DNA of 9,977 nt from CAZAPZ01 sp964487285. Lineage in GTDB: Bacteria; Campylobacterota_A; Desulfurellia; JAADFJ01. This document shows positions 1-6,934 of the stretch, one piece after another. Numbering within the stretch: the first letter of the stretch is position 1; every line of letters begins with the position of its first letter. Both the position numbers and the translations under genes were made by a program. Location of the stretch: NCBI GenBank assembly GCA_964487285.1, contig CAZAPZ010000057.1, positions 1 to 9,977 on the forward strand. The letters run 5' to 3'. The notes under the pieces are model-generated. The model saw only the letters and a list, made by a program, of their open reading frames with translations, had not been told where the DNA came from and ran no database searches.

Positions 1-725
1 AATCAAAAGGCAATGTAGTTGATCCGGGCAAGCTTATAAGCAAATTCGGAGCAGATACGGCGAGACTTTTTTCACTTTTTGCAGCACCGCCTGAAAAGGA
101 TCTGTATTGGAGTGATGATGGTGTTGCAGGATCATATCGATTTCTAAATAGGGTATGGAATCTGCTATTACCTTTTACAAATGAAATTCATCTTCAAAAG
201 ACTGCAGGCGGAGTTATATACGATGAACTTTCACATGGCTCGAAAAAATTTCTCTCATTTGTGAATCGGACTATCAAAAAAGTAACCGAGAACATGGAAC
301 ATCACCATTTTAATACCGCTATTAGCAAACTTATGGAATTGACCAACGAATTTAATCAATATGAGATTAAAGACAAAAACGATCGTATAATTGCAGGTTT
401 TGCAGCGTCTGCTCTTATAAAGATGCTAACTCCTATGGTACCTCATTTTTGTGAAGAGATGTGGGAAAAATTTTCAGAGAACAAATTTGTTTCTAAAGCA
501 GACTGGCCGAATTACAATAAAGATCAGATATTTATTGATCAAGTTAACATAGCTGTCACAATAAACGGAAAATTGCGAGACGAGATTCAGGTGAGTCCAG
601 ACTTGGAGGAAGAAAAGATTAAACTTCTTGCCGCCGAATCTCAGAAAGTGCTACGGTTTCTCAATGGAAAACCTATAAAGAGAATAATTGTTATAAAAAA
701 TAAAGTTGTTAATTTGGTAGCATGA
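1..725 (+). CDS. leuS: Leucyl-tRNA synthetase, C-terminal part (5' end outside window)
   Basis: Cytoplasmic class I synthetase that charges tRNA-Leu with leucine. The reading frame is already open at base 3 and starts with SKGNVVDP, the tail of the KMSKS catalytic loop. The LeuS-typical stretch GADTARLF, then AAPPEKDLYWSD, then YRFLNRVW follows, leading into the helical anticodon-binding domain (about window codons 40-165, including MVPHFCEEMWE). The last ~60 residues form the C-terminal domain (VTINGKLRDEIQV, then RFLNGKPIKRIIVI). About 240 codons are present, so roughly 580-600 residues with the Rossmann fold, HIGH motif and editing domain lie to the left. The GTG at 261 is internal, not a start. 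The stop overlaps the lptE start by 4 bp (ATGA). I see no frameshift or missing block in the visible part. Confidence 0.97.
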   Translation, partial: SKGNVVDPGKLISKFGADTARLFSLFAAPPEKDLYWSDDGVAGSYRFLNRVWNLLLPFTNEIHLQKTAGGVIYDELSHGSKKFLSFVNRTIKKVTENMEHHHFNTAISKLMELTNEFNQYEIKDKNDRIIAGFAASALIKMLTPMVPHFCEEMWEKFSENKFVSKADWPNYNKDQIFIDQVNIAVTINGKLRDEIQVSPDLEEEKIKLLAAESQKVLRFLNGKPIKRIIVIKNKVVNLVA

Positions 726-1213
726 AGAGACTTTTAATTTTCAGTTTTTTGCTTCTTTCGGGATGCGGCTATTCGTTTCTTGCCGAAGTAAATACATTGC
801 CGGTAAAAACCGTGTATGTGAAAACATTTGAAAATATCAGTAATGTTGCTAACGCCGGACAGCTAATGACATCTGCCATAACAAGTAACTTAATTACAAA
901 CAAAAGACTAAGATTGGCTAATATTGGCAAAGCCGAATCCATATTGAGCGGTAAAATTAACAGCATTAACAACAGTCATATTGCATATGATAAGAATGGA
1001 AAGTCCACAAGAGACAGGGTAATAATTTCGGTTTCATTTAAATTAAAAAAAGACGGAAAGCAGATAAGAGGAAAAAATGATATGATAGAATTTGAAGATT
1101 ATGATTCCAACGGTTCACCATCGGTCGTTAATAATAATAAGCAAGGTGCAATAAAAAAAGGTATCGCCAAAATGGCCGGTGATATTATTGACATACTTTT
1201 TCTGAATTTTTAA
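722..1213 (+). CDS. lptE: LPS-assembly lipoprotein LptE family
   Basis: Probable outer-membrane lipoprotein partner of LptD, the translocon that delivers lipopolysaccharide to the cell surface. A short basic N-terminus (MKR) and hydrophobic segment lead to a lipobox ending L-S-G-C, with the lipidated cysteine at residue 15. The next residue is Gly, not Asp, which fits outer-membrane sorting. The mature protein starts CGYSF and carries the pattern seen in the family (LPVKTVYVKTFEN, near residues 26-38) followed by a region of likely alternating strands. At 163 aa the length suits the family. The family is very divergent, so the name rests on the lipobox, the CGY start, the length and the position directly after leuS. 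The ATG overlaps the leuS stop and has no strong ribosome-binding site, which suggests translational coupling. An unrelated small lipoprotein is the alternative. Confidence 0.82.
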   Translation: MKRLLIFSFLLLSGCGYSFLAEVNTLPVKTVYVKTFENISNVANAGQLMTSAITSNLITNKRLRLANIGKAESILSGKINSINNSHIAYDKNGKSTRDRVIISVSFKLKKDGKQIRGKNDMIEFEDYDSNGSPSVVNNNKQGAIKKGIAKMAGDIIDILFLNF

Positions 1214-1219
1214 AAATCA

Positions 1220-1852
1220 ATGGGAATTTATCATACACTACAAACAATTATTATATCAGCTATTCCTATCCTTATTGCTGTTATTGCTCACGAAGTTGCG
1301 CATGGATATGTTGCTTATAGATTTGGAGATCCTACAGCTAAGTTAGCCGGAAGACTTACAGCTAATCCGTTGCCTCACATTGATCCGATCGGAACGATTG
1401 CAGTACCGTTACTTCTTATTCTTTTTGGATCGCCTGTTCTTTTCGGATGGGCTAAACCAGTGCCTATTAATCCATCGTATCTTAGGGGGAAAAGGGCGCT
1501 TTTGTTTGTTTCTGCCGCCGGAGTTGTAATGAATTTGTTTCTTGCTGTTATTTCAGCTGTGCTTATAAGACTTACAATTTTTCTTCCAACTTTTATTGCC
1601 GCTCCTTTAGGCTCAATGCTATACTACAGCGTAGCTATTAATCTTATGCTGATGATATTTAATTTGATACCTATACCCCCGCTTGACGGAGGACATATGT
1701 TAGAGGAAGTTCTTCCGATAGAATCTAAGATTGCCCTTATGAGACTTGAGCCGTATGGCATGATTATTATAGCTGTTCTTTTATTCAGCGGAATTTTAAA
1801 CAGCTTCATATTTTCAACGCTGACATCTTTAATAAATATTTTAATAGGCTAA
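1220..1852 (+). CDS. Site-2 protease family (M50) intramembrane zinc metalloprotease
   Basis: Polytopic inner-membrane protein expected to cleave substrates within the bilayer. The zinc motif is H24-E-V-A-H28 in the first membrane segment, followed by GYVAYRFGDPTAKLAGR. The third ligand is D156 in NLIPIPPLDGG (N148-G158), in a later membrane segment. A central hydrophobic loop has FGWAKPVPINP and VSAAGVVMNLFLA. At 210 aa with no PDZ or CBS domain, it is the minimal form of the family, unlike RseP, and its substrate is unknown. All three metal ligands and the catalytic Glu are present, so it should be active. The start lies 6 bp after lptE and has no evident Shine-Dalgarno sequence, but the N-terminus aligns with the usual start of the first helix. 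The gene is commonly found beside trpS in related genomes (recalled, not checked here). Confidence 0.93.
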   Translation: MGIYHTLQTIIISAIPILIAVIAHEVAHGYVAYRFGDPTAKLAGRLTANPLPHIDPIGTIAVPLLLILFGSPVLFGWAKPVPINPSYLRGKRALLFVSAAGVVMNLFLAVISAVLIRLTIFLPTFIAAPLGSMLYYSVAINLMLMIFNLIPIPPLDGGHMLEEVLPIESKIALMRLEPYGMIIIAVLLFSGILNSFIFSTLTSLINILIG

Positions 1853-1949
1853 TAAAAAGGTGTTAAGTTAAGAAATGAAGACTGTGCGGCGGAGATGATA
1901 TATTCTTGTTTTTTACTTTACTTGATACATAACACATAAAAGAGGCGAA
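1853..1949 (+). other. Spacer upstream of trpS with a weak potential leader fold
   Basis: This 97-bp non-coding gap separates the protease gene from trpS. Bases 1860-1872 can pair with 1916-1928: twelve pairs, including two G-U, with one T-T mismatch, enclosing a 43-nt loop. A run of six T (1909-1914) lies inside the loop side, but no GC-rich stem precedes it, so I do not call a terminator. I see no convincing -35/-10 pair. It is too short for a T-box leader. The ribosome-binding site AGAGG (1941-1945) lies four bases before the trpS ATG. Confidence 0.3.
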
Positions 1950-2945
1950 ATGAAAAATATTTTAAGCGGAATGAGACCTACTGGAAAGCTGCATCTCGGC
2001 AATCTTTACGGAGCTCTTTCAAACTGGATTAAACTTTCTAACGAAGGTAACAGATGTTATTTTTTTGTTGCCGATCTCCATGCCCTTACTACAGGATTAT
2101 CTAAAAGCAGTAATATAGCGAAAAGCAGTGTTGAAATGGTGAGAGATTGGATTGCATTTGGCCTTGATCCTAAAAAGGCAACATTTTTTATTCAATCGGA
2201 GATACCTGCTCATTCCGAATTGACCGTTTTGCTTTCTATGCTAACACCGTTAGGCTGGCTTCAGAGAAATCCTACATACAAAGAGCAGATTGCCAATCTA
2301 AAGGATAAAGACGCAAACAATTTTGGATTTCTCGGCTATCCGGTTCTTATGTCAAGTGATATTCTGCTTTATGATGCCGATTATGTCCCTGTAGGAAACG
2401 ATCAGTTGCCTCATTTAGAGATAACAAGATGGATTGCGCGTAAGTTCAATAATCTTTATAAAAAGAAGATATTAACGGAACCGCAGCCTCTTCTGTCATC
2501 GATGCCTAAAATTCTCGGAACCGATGGAAGAAAGATGAGCAAATCTTACAATAATGCGATCTACCTTTCGGATAATCCAGAAGAAACGGCTAAAAAAATA
2601 ATGAAAAGTTTTACCGATCCTCAAAGAAAAAGACGTACCGATCCAGGAAGACCTGAAATATGTCCCATATTTGCTCTGCATAAACTATTTACCGAAACTT
2701 CTCGGCAGAATGATATTATTAGCTCTTGTAAAAGTGCTGCAATCGGCTGCGTTGAGTGTAAAAAAATATTGGTAGAGCATATTAATGACAAACTTTCTCC
2801 TTATAGAAAGAAGAGAGCTGAGATAACAGATTCGGATATATTTGATATGTTGAAAAAAGGAACAAACGAGGCAAGTGAAAAAGCCGGTCAAACTTTAGAT
2901 AGAGTTAAAAAGGAAATTTTTGGCAAAAGCTCTTGTCTTTATTGA
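1950..2945 (+). CDS. trpS: Tryptophanyl-tRNA synthetase
   Basis: Cytoplasmic class Ic synthetase that activates tryptophan and charges tRNA-Trp. Both class I signatures are intact: HLGN at residues 15-18 (the HIGH motif, within SGMRPTGKLHLGN) and KMSKS at 195-199 within GTDGRKMSKS. Other TrpS landmarks are ADLHALT (41-47), NPTYKEQ (107-113), GYPVLMSSDILLYDADYVPV (129-148, tryptophan pocket) and GNDQ (149-152). The C-terminal helical domain, about 215-331, carries the anticodon-binding role. The length of 331 aa is normal for the short bacterial form. The ATG is fixed by AGAGG four bases upstream and by the family-typical N-terminus. No truncation or odd residue is apparent. Confidence 0.98.
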   Translation: MKNILSGMRPTGKLHLGNLYGALSNWIKLSNEGNRCYFFVADLHALTTGLSKSSNIAKSSVEMVRDWIAFGLDPKKATFFIQSEIPAHSELTVLLSMLTPLGWLQRNPTYKEQIANLKDKDANNFGFLGYPVLMSSDILLYDADYVPVGNDQLPHLEITRWIARKFNNLYKKKILTEPQPLLSSMPKILGTDGRKMSKSYNNAIYLSDNPEETAKKIMKSFTDPQRKRRTDPGRPEICPIFALHKLFTETSRQNDIISSCKSAAIGCVECKKILVEHINDKLSPYRKKRAEITDSDIFDMLKKGTNEASEKAGQTLDRVKKEIFGKSSCLY

Positions 2946-2969
2946 AGATTGGCGGTGAAAGCTTATTAT
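2942..2969 (+). promoter_or_regulatory. Weak candidate sigma-70 promoter for the mrp-phosphate gene run
   Basis: TTGAAG (2942-2947, four of six matches to TTGACA) is separated by 16 bp from TATTAT (2964-2969, five of six matches to TATAAT). It overlaps the trpS stop codon and would start transcription near 2976, placing the whole downstream dyad in the 5' leader. In AT-rich DNA such matches arise easily, so support is limited to its position in the last sizeable gap before a long run of close-packed genes. TATACT at 3007-3012 is an alternative -10, but has no -35 at the right distance. Confidence 0.25.
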
Positions 2970-2984
2970 TTATATAAATTATAA

Positions 2985-3017
2985 AATGTAGTATTATCAG
3001 GTTTGATATACTATGTT
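2985..3017 (+). promoter_or_regulatory. Imperfect inverted repeat upstream of mrp (leader hairpin or operator)
   Basis: Left arm 2985-2999 and right arm 3004-3017 pair over 14 positions around a GGTT loop, with one bulged T at 2995. The core TAGTAT(T)ATCA / TGATATACTA is fully Watson-Crick and the outer part includes two G-T wobble pairs. The dyad ends three bases before the AAAGGAG ribosome-binding site of mrp. It is not followed by a T-run on this strand, so it is not an intrinsic terminator. It could be an RNA hairpin affecting translation or a dyad operator for a repressor. Mrp-type Fe-S genes are sometimes under Rrf2/IscR control, but no consensus is claimed here. Confidence 0.35.
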
Positions 3018-3020
3018 ATA

Positions 3021-3027
3021 AAAGGAG
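3021..3027 (+). promoter_or_regulatory. Strong ribosome-binding site for mrp
   Basis: AAAGGAG lies six bases before the ATG at 3034. It is one of the two clearest Shine-Dalgarno matches in the window and fixes the mrp start. Confidence 0.75.
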
Positions 3028-3033
3028 AAATCT

Positions 3034-4041
3034 ATGAAAGATAAGGTATTAGCAGCATTGAAAAATGTGATTTATCCGGGATTTTCAAGAGATATTATAT
3101 CTTTTGGTATTATAAAGAATGTTGAAGTAAGAGCTGGAGTTGCGATAATTGAAGTTGATATAAAAACAGATAACCAGCAGACGATTGAAGCTTTGCGCAA
3201 GAGCATTCCTGCTGCTGCGCAATCTGTAGATGGAATAATAGATGTTGACCTAAAATTGTCCGTTCATTCTACGAAGGAAAAAGATGAACCTGTAAATAAA
3301 AATCTTGCTCCTACGATAAAGCATATTATTGCGACTACAAGCGGCAAAGGAGGCGTTGGGAAATCTACCATAAGCACAAACATTGCTATTGAATTAGGGA
3401 AAAAATATAAGGTAGGATTGTTGGATGCGGATATCTATGGTCCTAATATACCCACAATGCTTGGAATTGAAGGCAGGCCTGTCGGCGTTAATGAAAACAA
3501 AAAAATTGAACCCATTGAGGTGTATAATATTAAGGTTGTATCAATAGGAAATATGGTGCCTCCGGGAAAAGCTATAATATGGAGAGGATCATTGATACAC
3601 AAGGCAATACAGCAGCTTTTAGGCGATGTTGAATGGGGAGATTTGGACTATTTAATCGTTGATCTTCCACCAGGAACAGGCGACGCTCAACTTACTCTCA
3701 CGCAATCGGTTCCTATTTCTACATCAATAATAGTCACAACCCCTCAGACCGTGGCAATGAGTGATGCGGAAAAAGCAATAGATATGTTCCAGTCGCTCAA
3801 GGTTCCTATATCGGGTGTTATCGAAAATATGAGTTATTTTATTTGTCCCCATTGCGGTGAAAAAAGCTATATTTTCTCAGAAGGCGGAGGCAAAATGTTG
3901 TCAAAGAAATTTAACATACCGTTTTTAGGTGATGTTCCCATTAATCTGTCCATAAGAAAAGGGGGCGATACCGGCAAACCTGTGGCTGCAGCCGATAATA
4001 ACACGATATTTAGTACAATTGCTGAAAAACTGTATTATTAG
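3034..4041 (+). CDS. mrp: Mrp/ApbC (NBP35-like) Fe-S cluster carrier P-loop ATPase with N-terminal MIP18/DUF59 domain
   Basis: Cytoplasmic ATPase of the Mrp/Nbp35 family that binds and transfers iron-sulfur clusters to apoproteins. Residues 1-80 form the DUF59/MIP18 domain (VIYPGFSRDI and so on). A lysine-rich linker leads to the SIMIBI-class ATPase domain from about residue 97. It has the deviant Walker A motif KGGVGKST (105-112, with the signature Lys105), the switch region DADIYGPNIP (131-140) and Walker B with VDLPPGTGD (209-217). The cluster-binding CxxC is C271-P-H-C274, followed by the family pattern FSEGGG. At 335 aa the domain set is complete. The start is set by AAAGGAG. Its stop codon lies inside the ribosome-binding site of the next gene, so it is probably transcribed with the phosphate genes. 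ApbC is an equally used name. Confidence 0.95.
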   Translation: MKDKVLAALKNVIYPGFSRDIISFGIIKNVEVRAGVAIIEVDIKTDNQQTIEALRKSIPAAAQSVDGIIDVDLKLSVHSTKEKDEPVNKNLAPTIKHIIATTSGKGGVGKSTISTNIAIELGKKYKVGLLDADIYGPNIPTMLGIEGRPVGVNENKKIEPIEVYNIKVVSIGNMVPPGKAIIWRGSLIHKAIQQLLGDVEWGDLDYLIVDLPPGTGDAQLTLTQSVPISTSIIVTTPQTVAMSDAEKAIDMFQSLKVPISGVIENMSYFICPHCGEKSYIFSEGGGKMLSKKFNIPFLGDVPINLSIRKGGDTGKPVAAADNNTIFSTIAEKLYY

Positions 4042-4045
4042 GAGG
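4039..4045 (+). promoter_or_regulatory. Ribosome-binding site of the DUF47 gene, overlapping the mrp stop codon
   Basis: TAGGAGG combines the mrp TAG stop (4039-4041) with a near-consensus AGGAGG, five bases before the ATG at 4051. This supports co-transcription and efficient re-initiation. Confidence 0.7.
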
Positions 4046-4050
4046 AATAT

Positions 4051-4722
4051 ATGGGTGGTATATTTAGCATATTTACGAAATCACCATTTACTTCACTTCG
4101 CAAAATGATGGATAAGGTGATTGAATGCGTTAATGTGGTTGGTCCCATTTCCGACGCATTTATAGCCGAAGATTACGATCTACTTACCAAGGAAGCGGAA
4201 CGATGCAGCAATCTTGAATATGAAGCTGATAAAATAAAAGATGACATAAGGATTAATATGCCAAGCAGCCTTCTTATGCCTGTTGCAAGAGAAGATGTGC
4301 TTCATATACTCTCGGCTCAAGATTCCATAGCGGATGTTGCAGAAGATATAGGTGTGTTAATGAGCATAAAACGGTTTTCCATAACCGATGGCATAAAGAC
4401 AAAACTTAAGGAACTTGAAGAAAACAGTATTGAAGTTGTGAAAAAAGCTGCATTGATAATAGAAAAACTTGATGATTTAAGAGAATCGTCTTTTGGTGGG
4501 CCGGTTGTTGAAGAGGTTGAAAAACTTTTGTTTGATGTGAACAGACAGGAGCATAAAACCGACGGTTTGCAGCTTGAGCTTACAAAGTTGGTGGTAACTG
4601 AAGAAGATAGTTTCAGTAAGGCCGAATTAATACTTTTATTGAAAATAGTTGAAACCTTGGGTGGATTGGCAAATGCAGCCGAGAAGATGTGCAATAGGAT
4701 CAAACTAATTCTCGCAAGATGA
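4051..4722 (+). CDS. DUF47 / PhoU-like Pit accessory protein (TIGR00153 type)
   Basis: Soluble, all-helical protein of the DUF47 family, distantly related to PhoU and usually encoded next to PiT phosphate transporters, whose activity it is thought to modulate. The 223 residues contain the PhoU-like acidic motifs expected to bind metal at the membrane face: LEYEADKIKDDI (about 54-65) and HILSAQDSIADVAEDIG (about 85-101). A repeat of the pattern near the C-terminus has NRQEHKTD and ETLGGLANAAEKMCNRI. There is no signal peptide or membrane segment. The start is supported by AGGAGG, and the stop overlaps the PiT start by ATGA. The family and context are clear. The biochemical role in this organism is inferred. 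Confidence 0.93.
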   Translation: MGGIFSIFTKSPFTSLRKMMDKVIECVNVVGPISDAFIAEDYDLLTKEAERCSNLEYEADKIKDDIRINMPSSLLMPVAREDVLHILSAQDSIADVAEDIGVLMSIKRFSITDGIKTKLKELEENSIEVVKKAALIIEKLDDLRESSFGGPVVEEVEKLLFDVNRQEHKTDGLQLELTKLVVTEEDSFSKAELILLLKIVETLGGLANAAEKMCNRIKLILAR

Positions 4723-5969
4723 TATCAACAGACGCAATTCTTCTAATTCTTGCTTCTGTTGTCGGATTGTATATGGCATGGAATATTGGCGCTAACGATG
4801 TTGCAAATGCCATGGGGACATCGGTTGGATCACATTCGCTGACATTTAAACAGGCTATTATCATAGCCGGGATTTTTGAATTTCTCGGAGCTGTTCTTGC
4901 AGGTAATCATGTAGCAGCAACAATAGGCAAAGGTGTGGTCAATCCTTTGATATTCAGCTTAAATCCAAACGATTATATTTTTGGAATGCTGTCCAGTTTA
5001 CTGGCTGCCGGAATATGGCTTAATATATGTACAAAAATAGGATGGCCTGTTTCAACAACGCAATCAATTGTGGGAGCTGTTGTTGGTTTCGGCATTATCT
5101 CAAAGGGTTTCGCAGCTATACATTGGTCTGTAATAATCAAGATTGTAGCGAGTTGGATTATTTCACCTATTATGGGCGGTGCCATCTCATTTTTAGTTTT
5201 TTCATTCATATTGAAAAAGATTTTAAGAAGTAAATTTCCTGTTGCAGCAACTAAGCGTTATATGCCGATCATAAGCTTTTATCTTATTTTTTTGCTTTCC
5301 ATGTCAGTTATTTATAAAGGATTAAAAAATATTCATCTTGATCTGCCGTTTTACAATGCTTTTATCATATCAACGCTGCTTGGTATAGTTGCTTTCGTAG
5401 TTTCATCTGTATTGTTATCAACAATAAAATCAGATATGACAAAAAAACCTTGGCGAAGATTGCCTGCTGTAGAAAGAATTTTTAGATATTTTCAAATTAT
5501 CACTGCTTCATATATGGCATTTGCACATGGTTCAAATGATGTAGCAAATGCAGTAGGGCCGCTTGTTGGAATGATGGATGCAATTAAATCTCACTCCGTA
5601 GCAATCGGATCGCCGGTGAGCATATGGATTCTTGCATTCGGCGGTATAGGTATTGTAGTGGGATTGGCTACATACGGATACAAGGTGATTATAACAGTTG
5701 GAAAAAAACTAACAGAATTAACGCCGTCACGAGGATTTTCTGCTGAGATTGGTGCAGCTACAACAATACTTGTGGCTTCTAAAATAGGTCTCCCTATTTC
5801 AACAACTCATGTTGTGGTCGGGTCAATTCTTGGAGTTGGGTTGGCAAGAGGAATAGGAGCCATCAACCTTTCCATTCTTAAAAATATTTTTTATGCGTGG
5901 TTTCTTACGGTTCCGGCTTCAATGCTGCTTTCCGCTTTGATATACAACCTATTCGGTTTCATTAGGTGA
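4719..5969 (+). CDS. pit: PiT-family inorganic phosphate transporter (PHO4)
   Basis: Inner-membrane, ion-coupled low-affinity phosphate permease. The two inverted halves are visible as duplicated signatures: GANDVANAMG (24-33) with GSNDVANAVG (271-280), and VSTTQSIVGAVVG (111-123) with ISTTHVVVGSILG (360-372). About ten hydrophobic segments are seen. A basic cytoplasmic stretch (about 236-258, rich in Lys and Arg) separates the halves. Both Asn-Asp pairs thought to bind phosphate and the cation are intact. The length of 416 aa is typical. There is no close Shine-Dalgarno sequence, and the ATG overlaps the DUF47 stop (ATGA), which suggests translational coupling. The 3' end overlaps the next gene as GTGA. 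Members of the family may carry metal-phosphate or sulfate, but phosphate is the best guess given the DUF47 partner. Confidence 0.95.
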   Translation: MISTDAILLILASVVGLYMAWNIGANDVANAMGTSVGSHSLTFKQAIIIAGIFEFLGAVLAGNHVAATIGKGVVNPLIFSLNPNDYIFGMLSSLLAAGIWLNICTKIGWPVSTTQSIVGAVVGFGIISKGFAAIHWSVIIKIVASWIISPIMGGAISFLVFSFILKKILRSKFPVAATKRYMPIISFYLIFLLSMSVIYKGLKNIHLDLPFYNAFIISTLLGIVAFVVSSVLLSTIKSDMTKKPWRRLPAVERIFRYFQIITASYMAFAHGSNDVANAVGPLVGMMDAIKSHSVAIGSPVSIWILAFGGIGIVVGLATYGYKVIITVGKKLTELTPSRGFSAEIGAATTILVASKIGLPISTTHVVVGSILGVGLARGIGAINLSILKNIFYAWFLTVPASMLLSALIYNLFGFIR

Positions 5970-6934
5970 AAGCATCAATAGACATAGGAACAAATACAGT
6001 CAGGCTTCTAATTGTAACCGATAATTTAGATGTTATAGAAAAAATATCAAAAATCGGACGACTCGGAGAAGGGGAAAAATGTCATTTATGCAGCGGTGCA
6101 ATAGATAGAGTTACAAAGATTTTACAATATTTCGGCGATGATATCTGTTATACAAAGTATGGAATTTTGCCTTCGGAAATAAAAGCCGTAGCGACAAGCG
6201 CAGTACGTGAAGCTGATAATAAAAATCAGTTTGTGGCAGCCGTTCATAAAAAAGCAGGAATCAAAGTCAATGTTATAACAGGTATTACCGAAGGCATTTT
6301 GACCGCATCCGGAGTTATGATGAGAATTAACCCGATGCGTCCTATTCTGATTGTAGATATAGGCGGAGGCAGCACCGAATTTATAACAATCAATAAAGAG
6401 AAGCCGGCAACTTTATCCATACCGATAGGGGCATTAAAAATAAGAGAGAAGTTTTTATCCGACCCACCGGATGATATGGAATTAATAAAGGCAAAAAAAT
6501 GGATCAACGGCAATATATCAGACGAACTTTGCAGTGATCACCCTTCCACATTGATTGCTACCGCAGGAACACCTACAACATTGGCAGCAATGATGCTTGG
6601 GCTTAACATATACGATTCTTTAAAAGTAAACGGATATAGAATGAAACTGAGATCTGTAACGGAAATAATAAAAAGACTTAGCAATCTGAATAGTGCTGCT
6701 ATTCTTGAACAATATCCCGTTGTCCAAAAAGGGAGAGAAGATCTTCTTGTTGCCGGAGCACTAATTCTCGCTGAAATTATGAAACGATGCAAAGATGAAT
6801 TAATTGTTAGCGATGAAGGACTGCTCGAAGGAATTATTCTTAGCGGAAGTGCAGGGGAAGTGTTAAATATAGATTCCTCTTTTCTTTATCAACACGCAAA
6901 GCTTTCTCAAGTTGAGCCTATTGCTATTTCATAA
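5966..6934 (+). CDS. Ppx/GppA family phosphatase (exopolyphosphatase or pppGpp phosphohydrolase), short form
   Basis: Cytoplasmic ASKHA-fold hydrolase that releases phosphate from polyphosphate ends or converts pppGpp to ppGpp. Visible motifs in order are DIGTNTVRLLI (6-16, phosphate loop 1), ATSAVREA (76-83), VITGITEG (103-110), VDIGGGSTEF (130-139, phosphate loop 2) and ATAGTPTTLAAM (198-209, adenosine-like motif). At 322 aa it has only the two core domains and lacks the C-terminal HD-like domains of E. coli Ppx/GppA. The usual Glu-Glu-Ala after the SG turn reads Thr-Glu-Gly, which keeps only the second Glu (E109). The conserved GxREG near the end reads GLLEG. The start is GTG overlapping the PiT stop, and the N-terminus at M1 fits the family exactly. 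Ppx and GppA activity cannot be told apart from sequence, though the PiT neighbour favours polyphosphate turnover. Confidence 0.92.
   Translation: MKASIDIGTNTVRLLIVTDNLDVIEKISKIGRLGEGEKCHLCSGAIDRVTKILQYFGDDICYTKYGILPSEIKAVATSAVREADNKNQFVAAVHKKAGIKVNVITGITEGILTASGVMMRINPMRPILIVDIGGGSTEFITINKEKPATLSIPIGALKIREKFLSDPPDDMELIKAKKWINGNISDELCSDHPSTLIATAGTPTTLAAMMLGLNIYDSLKVNGYRMKLRSVTEIIKRLSNLNSAAILEQYPVVQKGREDLLVAGALILAEIMKRCKDELIVSDEGLLEGIILSGSAGEVLNIDSSFLYQHAKLSQVEPIAIS

Noticed and set aside
261..725. Separate 154-aa gene starting at GTG 261
   Set aside because: The frame is open from base 3 and reads continuous LeuS sequence upstream, so this is an internal codon of leuS.
1907..1914. T-rich run as an intrinsic terminator after the protease gene
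   Set aside because: No GC-rich stem directly precedes it. The nearest pairing (AAGAA 1870-1874 with TTCTT 1903-1907) is short and AT-only.
1922..1931. TTGATACATA as a trpS promoter element
   Set aside because: As a -35 its -10 would fall in the ribosome-binding site, and as an extended -10 it matches too few consensus bases.
4317..4703. 128-codon open frame on the - strand opposite the DUF47 gene
   Set aside because: Serine- and phenylalanine-rich translation with no recognisable domain. It mirrors a well-supported gene on the + strand.
4719..5969. Duplicated ND-containing and STT-containing motifs as a recent repeat or gene fusion
   Set aside because: The internal repeat of two inverted halves is the normal architecture of PiT transporters.
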